Assembly: GCA_019634245.1 (NCBI GenBank)
Contig: JAHQVR010000125.1
Coordinates: 1-17,289 of the forward strand
Direction: 5' to 3'
DNA from: Gammaproteobacteria bacterium
Lineage (GTDB): Bacteria > Pseudomonadota > Gammaproteobacteria > Granulosicoccales > Granulosicoccaceae
Length of the DNA: 17,289 nucleotides
Numbering within the stretch: the stretch's first letter is position 1; each line of letters opens with the position of its first letter. A program made the position numbers and the translations under genes. Below are positions 14,769 through 17,289 of the stretch, in pieces. A model generated the notes under the pieces. It saw nothing but the letters and a program-made list of their open reading frames with translations, made no database searches and was not told where the DNA came from.

Positions 14769-15205
14769 CATCGAACAGCTTAATAGAACAGTACGGGGGC
14801 TGTGTGTGCGGGTCAGTTCGCTTTAAATCACTTGGCATTCCTGAACGAATAACGGTGTGTCACTGTACTTGGTGTCAGCGACGAACGGGTACCGCATTTG
14901 GCGTTGAAACGGTGTTTTTAAAAAATAATGTGCAATTTTCCGGCGATAGCATGAAAGCGCATCGTCATTATTCAGATGAAACCAACCGGTGGCTAGATAT
15001 GCATTTCTGTGTCGGCTGTGGGACCAATCTTGGCCTTACTTTGGAGGTTCGCTCAGATATACGCTCGGTACCTGTAGGGATATTTGACGATCTGGAATGG
15101 ATCGCATCGACAAGCTCCGAAATACGACATGTCTACACCCGTTCCAAACGCCATTGGGGAGATCTATCTAGTGCGGTGGAAACTTTTGAAGCGTACTTCC
15201 GGTGA
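14765..15205 (+). CDS. GFA family zinc protein (glutathione-dependent formaldehyde-activating/CENP-V fold)
   Basis: A 146-residue protein with all the Cys motifs of the GFA family: GGCVCGSVRF (11-20; C13, C15), CHCTWCQRRTG (32-42; C32, C34, C37) and FCVGCGTNL (81-89; C82, C85). These bind two zinc ions, one structural and one near a proposed glutathione site. The best-known member promotes S-hydroxymethylglutathione formation, but most members are uncharacterised and only loosely linked to formaldehyde. The gene is joined to the transporter ATPase by an ATGA overlap, so it is co-translated with a peptide-type transporter. This suggests a role in handling the imported compound or a thiol- or aldehyde-containing product. 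It ends the + strand cluster. Confidence 0.88.
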   Translation: MTSNSLIEQYGGCVCGSVRFKSLGIPERITVCHCTWCQRRTGTAFGVETVFLKNNVQFSGDSMKAHRHYSDETNRWLDMHFCVGCGTNLGLTLEVRSDIRSVPVGIFDDLEWIASTSSEIRHVYTRSKRHWGDLSSAVETFEAYFR

Positions 15206-15303
15206 AGCACTTGATGGAATTTTGGTTTTGTGGGTATTCCAGTCACTGACCAGTCGAGCGACGTTGATGCAAAGAAAACACAACGAGACTAGCCTTTTGG
15301 TGT
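15206..15303. other. Convergent intergenic gap without clear terminator
   Basis: Two operons end facing each other here. I looked for a GC stem followed by a T-run on each strand and found none that is convincing. Confidence 0.4.
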
Positions 15304-16260
15304 TTAGTGACTGTTGATTTTTCCCAGTGCCCATCGAACGTTTTTTCTGACATCTGGATCATCATCATCAACGAACGGCTCCAGAAATCGTTCAGTGCCC
15401 GCGACCGCCAGCTCTCCGAGCGCAGCTGCGCATTCTTTACGAAGATTCGGCACGGGAATTTGCATCATTTCTCCAATCTTCATTGCTGCTTCGGATGCAG
15501 ATAGCTTCCCCAATGTACGTACCGCCTTAAGACAGACCTGCCAGTAGTCATCGTCCAGTGCGTTAACGAGGGGTTGAATGCATTTCTCGGTTCCGCACTT
15601 GGTCAGTGTTTCTGCACCTGCTTCGCGCACCTGCCAGTTTTCATCTTCCAAACCCTTAATTAGAATTTGCTCAGCATGCTCAGAGTTGCTAAAACCAAGT
15701 GCTGTTAGCGCAGCTCTACGGACGGCGGCATCTCTGTCTGCCGCTGCGCCACGAAGTGCCGGTAGGGAGGTATTGTCTTGTAACCATCCTATGGTATTGA
15801 CCGCATGACTTCTAACCGTTGCAGAATCGTGCGATAACGCCTTGATAGCAGGACCCATGGCATCGGCGCGTCTAAGTTCTTTGATGCCACCCAAGCAGGA
15901 TGTAAGTACAAATTCGTTGTCACTAGACAGGCTAGGCAATATGGCGTCACCCGCCTTTGGATCTTTAAGTTCAGTCAAGCTAACAGCCGCAGCTGTTCTC
16001 ACCCCTTCATCCGCATCGGTCAATGCGTCGACCAATGCTTGCGCGGTTTCGACACCGTCGAAATCTGTCAAGGCTATGGCCGCCTGTTTTCTTACGCCTA
16101 CATCACTATCTTTGATGGCTTTTGCTAGATATGGAATTACCGCTGGGTCTGCCGTATCAGTCAGCTCAATTACTGCCATAATTCGAGCGCCGGCATCATC
16201 ATCATCTAAATCTAACGCTAGGTCAGATATGTCGACATAGTCTTCGAAAAGCGTGCTCAT
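15304..16260 (-). CDS. HEAT-repeat protein (PBS lyase HEAT-like)
   Basis: A 318-residue all-helical repeat protein. After an acidic N-terminus (DLDLDDDDAGA) about nine HEAT-like repeats of about 31 residues run to the end, with repeating D-D-VR--AA-AL pattern such as DSDVGVRKQAAIAL, DADEGVRTAAAVSL, DRDAAVRRAALTAL, DENWQVREAGAETL and DDDPDVRKNVRWAL. There is no signal peptide or membrane segment, so it should be cytoplasmic. Such proteins act as scaffolds, or as lyases and chaperones for cofactor proteins. It is the last gene of a minus-strand set, six bases after the ferredoxin stop, which suggests work with the ferredoxin/flavoprotein pair. It converges on the GFA gene across a 98-bp gap with no clear terminator. 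Confidence 0.9.
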   Translation of the reverse strand: MSTLFEDYVDISDLALDLDDDDAGARIMAVIELTDTADPAVIPYLAKAIKDSDVGVRKQAAIALTDFDGVETAQALVDALTDADEGVRTAAAVSLTELKDPKAGDAILPSLSSDNEFVLTSCLGGIKELRRADAMGPAIKALSHDSATVRSHAVNTIGWLQDNTSLPALRGAAADRDAAVRRAALTALGFSNSEHAEQILIKGLEDENWQVREAGAETLTKCGTEKCIQPLVNALDDDYWQVCLKAVRTLGKLSASEAAMKIGEMMQIPVPNLRKECAAALGELAVAGTERFLEPFVDDDDPDVRKNVRWALGKINSH

Positions 16261-16266
16261 AGTCGT

Positions 16267-16509
16267 CTACTTCAGTAGGTAGGGAAGATTAACTTTTACT
16301 GCTCCGGTGGGGCAGTCCGCTTCACATGGCATGCAGTACCAGCATTCGTCGTATTCCATTTTTGCGGTTTTTACACCGTCAGCTAACTCGGTGATTCGTA
16401 GTACGTCCAAAGGGCAAACATCGACACAGACAGTGCACCCCTTGTCCGCAATGCATAGGTCATCATTCACAACGACGGGAACAGTTGATACAGATTGGGC
16501 TAAAGGCAT
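16267..16509 (-). CDS. Small 2x[4Fe-4S] ferredoxin, AprB-like
   Basis: An 80-residue ferredoxin with eight cysteines in two cluster motifs: C19-x5-C25-x2-C28-x3-C32-P and C56-x2-C59-x2-C62-x3-C66-P. The second motif, CWYCMPCEADCPTGAV, resembles that of adenylylsulfate reductase beta subunit (CW-C--C---CP-GA), and the enlarged x5 spacing in the first motif is also AprB-like. True AprB is about 150 residues, so the C-terminal tail that wraps the alpha subunit is absent. It sits 35 bp after the flavoprotein gene and 6 bp before the HEAT gene. It probably passes electrons to or from the flavoprotein. Confidence 0.88.
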   Translation of the reverse strand: MPLAQSVSTVPVVVNDDLCIADKGCTVCVDVCPLDVLRITELADGVKTAKMEYDECWYCMPCEADCPTGAVKVNLPYLLK

Positions 16510-16544
16510 GGTCAGATCTCTTGTGTTTATAGTTCGTGCGTAAA

Positions 16545-17289
16545 CTATTCTGCTACGGTGACGCGTTGATGGTTGTATGCGTCTTTTTCTTCATCATCGA
16601 TTTCTACGATGTATGGTTTCACCGCTTGTTTACTGCTACTGGGCAAGCCGTTTTCATCACGTGTAAGTAACGTATGACAGAACCAGTCTTCATCATTCCG
16701 ATCGTACTCCACTCGATTGTGATACAGGCCCCATCGACTTTCCTGTCGGTAGAGAGACGCATGAGCGGCCATATCTGCACAATCTAAAATAGTTGAGGCT
16801 TCAAGCGATCGCATGAGCTCATGAGCATTGCGAACGTACATGCCAGTGTCCATATCTTCCCGCACCTCGGCGAATCGTTGCTGCGCCAACTCCATCTTCG
16901 CGGTTACTTTGGGTGGTTGTAGATAGTCATTCACAAGCCGTCTTGTTTTATATTCAATTTGATTTGGTGGGATGCCATCTTCGCGTTTTGTAGGAGCTAG
17001 AACCCGTGTGCGTTCTTTTTCGACCTCAGATTGATCGTAAGCTGCAAAATCTACCTCCGCGGCGAAGTCTATGGCGTCTTCACCCGCAATGGCTCCGTTG
17101 GTAAACGCACCTAACATATAGTTATGTGGAACATTAGCCATGTCCCCAGCGGCATACAGCCCTTGGATAGTGGTGCGGGCGTTTTCATCAACGTACACGC
17201 CAGAAGCTGAGTGTCCAGAGCAAAAACCGATTTCCGATATGTGCATCTCTATCATCTGTTTGCGATAGTCGGTACCACGCCCTTGATGA
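16545..17289 (-). CDS. AprA-like flavoprotein, C-terminal part (5' end outside window)
   Basis: The frame is open to the window edge, so only about 248 C-terminal residues are seen; the first listed Met at 17255 is internal. HQGRGTDYRKQMIEMHISEI leads into VYVDENARTTIQGLYAAGDM and then GAFTNGAIAGEDA, the FAD-binding C-terminal signature of the fumarate reductase/succinate dehydrogenase/adenylylsulfate reductase flavoprotein superfamily. The end has ESRWGLYHNRVEYDR-DEDWF, resembling the ESRW-GYY-R-D...D-NW region of AprA. With an AprB-like ferredoxin next, an AprAB-related redox enzyme is likely, but true APS reductase cannot be claimed without the active-site part. Annotation pipelines often call such proteins fumarate reductase flavoprotein subunit. 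Confidence 0.85.
   Translation of the reverse strand, partial: HQGRGTDYRKQMIEMHISEIGFCSGHSASGVYVDENARTTIQGLYAAGDMANVPHNYMLGAFTNGAIAGEDAIDFAAEVDFAAYDQSEVEKERTRVLAPTKREDGIPPNQIEYKTRRLVNDYLQPPKVTAKMELAQQRFAEVREDMDTGMYVRNAHELMRSLEASTILDCADMAAHASLYRQESRWGLYHNRVEYDRNDEDWFCHTLLTRDENGLPSSSKQAVKPYIVEIDDEEKDAYNHQRVTVAE

Noticed and set aside
15842..16240. 132-codon + strand frame opposite the HEAT-repeat gene
   Set aside because: Ser/Ala-rich shadow of the HEAT-repeat coding strand, which has clear repeat periodicity.
1..17289. CRISPR array, insertion sequence, integrase or phage genes
   Set aside because: No regularly spaced repeats, no transposase or recombinase motifs and no phage structural genes were seen on either strand.

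Overview
The window looks like chromosomal DNA of a proteobacterium, most likely a gammaproteobacterium. The clues are a tRNA-Lys gene with its CCA end encoded, Gram-negative style genes, and Dpp/Opp-type transporter genes linked by ATGA overlaps. I cannot name the genus.

Region 1 (1-6195) is accessory in character. It opens with the 3' part of tRNA-Lys(UUU), followed at once by a GC-rich patch of short repeats that partly echo the tRNA 3' half. After this come about ten small, mutually unrelated genes, all but one on the + strand, each with its own intergenic gap and AT-richer than what follows. They are an AAC(3)-I-like aminoglycoside acetyltransferase, a small cupin, a RES-domain protein, a GrpB/UPF0157 protein (minus strand), a RimJ/RimL-type GNAT, a DUF5519/luciferase-domain protein, a DUF1304 membrane protein, another GNAT, a VOC protein and a FosA-like protein. 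Between them lie a truncated alpha/beta-hydrolase and a probable GNAT N-terminal stub. The layout (tRNA-adjacent, cassette-like, two resistance-type enzymes, gene debris) suggests a genomic island or an eroded gene-cassette array. One attC-like palindrome directly follows the AAC(3)-I-like gene. No integrase, transposase or second tRNA-end copy is visible, so the mechanism is unproven.

Region 2 (6196-15205) is one long + strand gene cluster: an M20 (AbgB-type) amidohydrolase, an M81/MlrC-type metallopeptidase, a family 5 solute-binding protein, two permeases, two ATPases, and a GFA-family zinc protein. Most junctions are overlaps or a few bases apart. The exceptions are a 137-bp gap before the binding protein and a strong hairpin after it. 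The simplest reading is import of a peptide-like or N-acylated amino compound, followed by cytoplasmic hydrolysis by two unrelated metallohydrolases. The substrate cannot be read from sequence.

Region 3 (15304-17289, minus strand) converges on region 2. It holds the 3' part of an AprA-like (fumarate reductase/adenylylsulfate reductase superfamily) flavoprotein gene, an 80-residue 2x[4Fe-4S] ferredoxin and a HEAT-repeat protein, closely spaced as one operon. It looks like a redox complex with a repeat-protein partner; its reaction is unknown.
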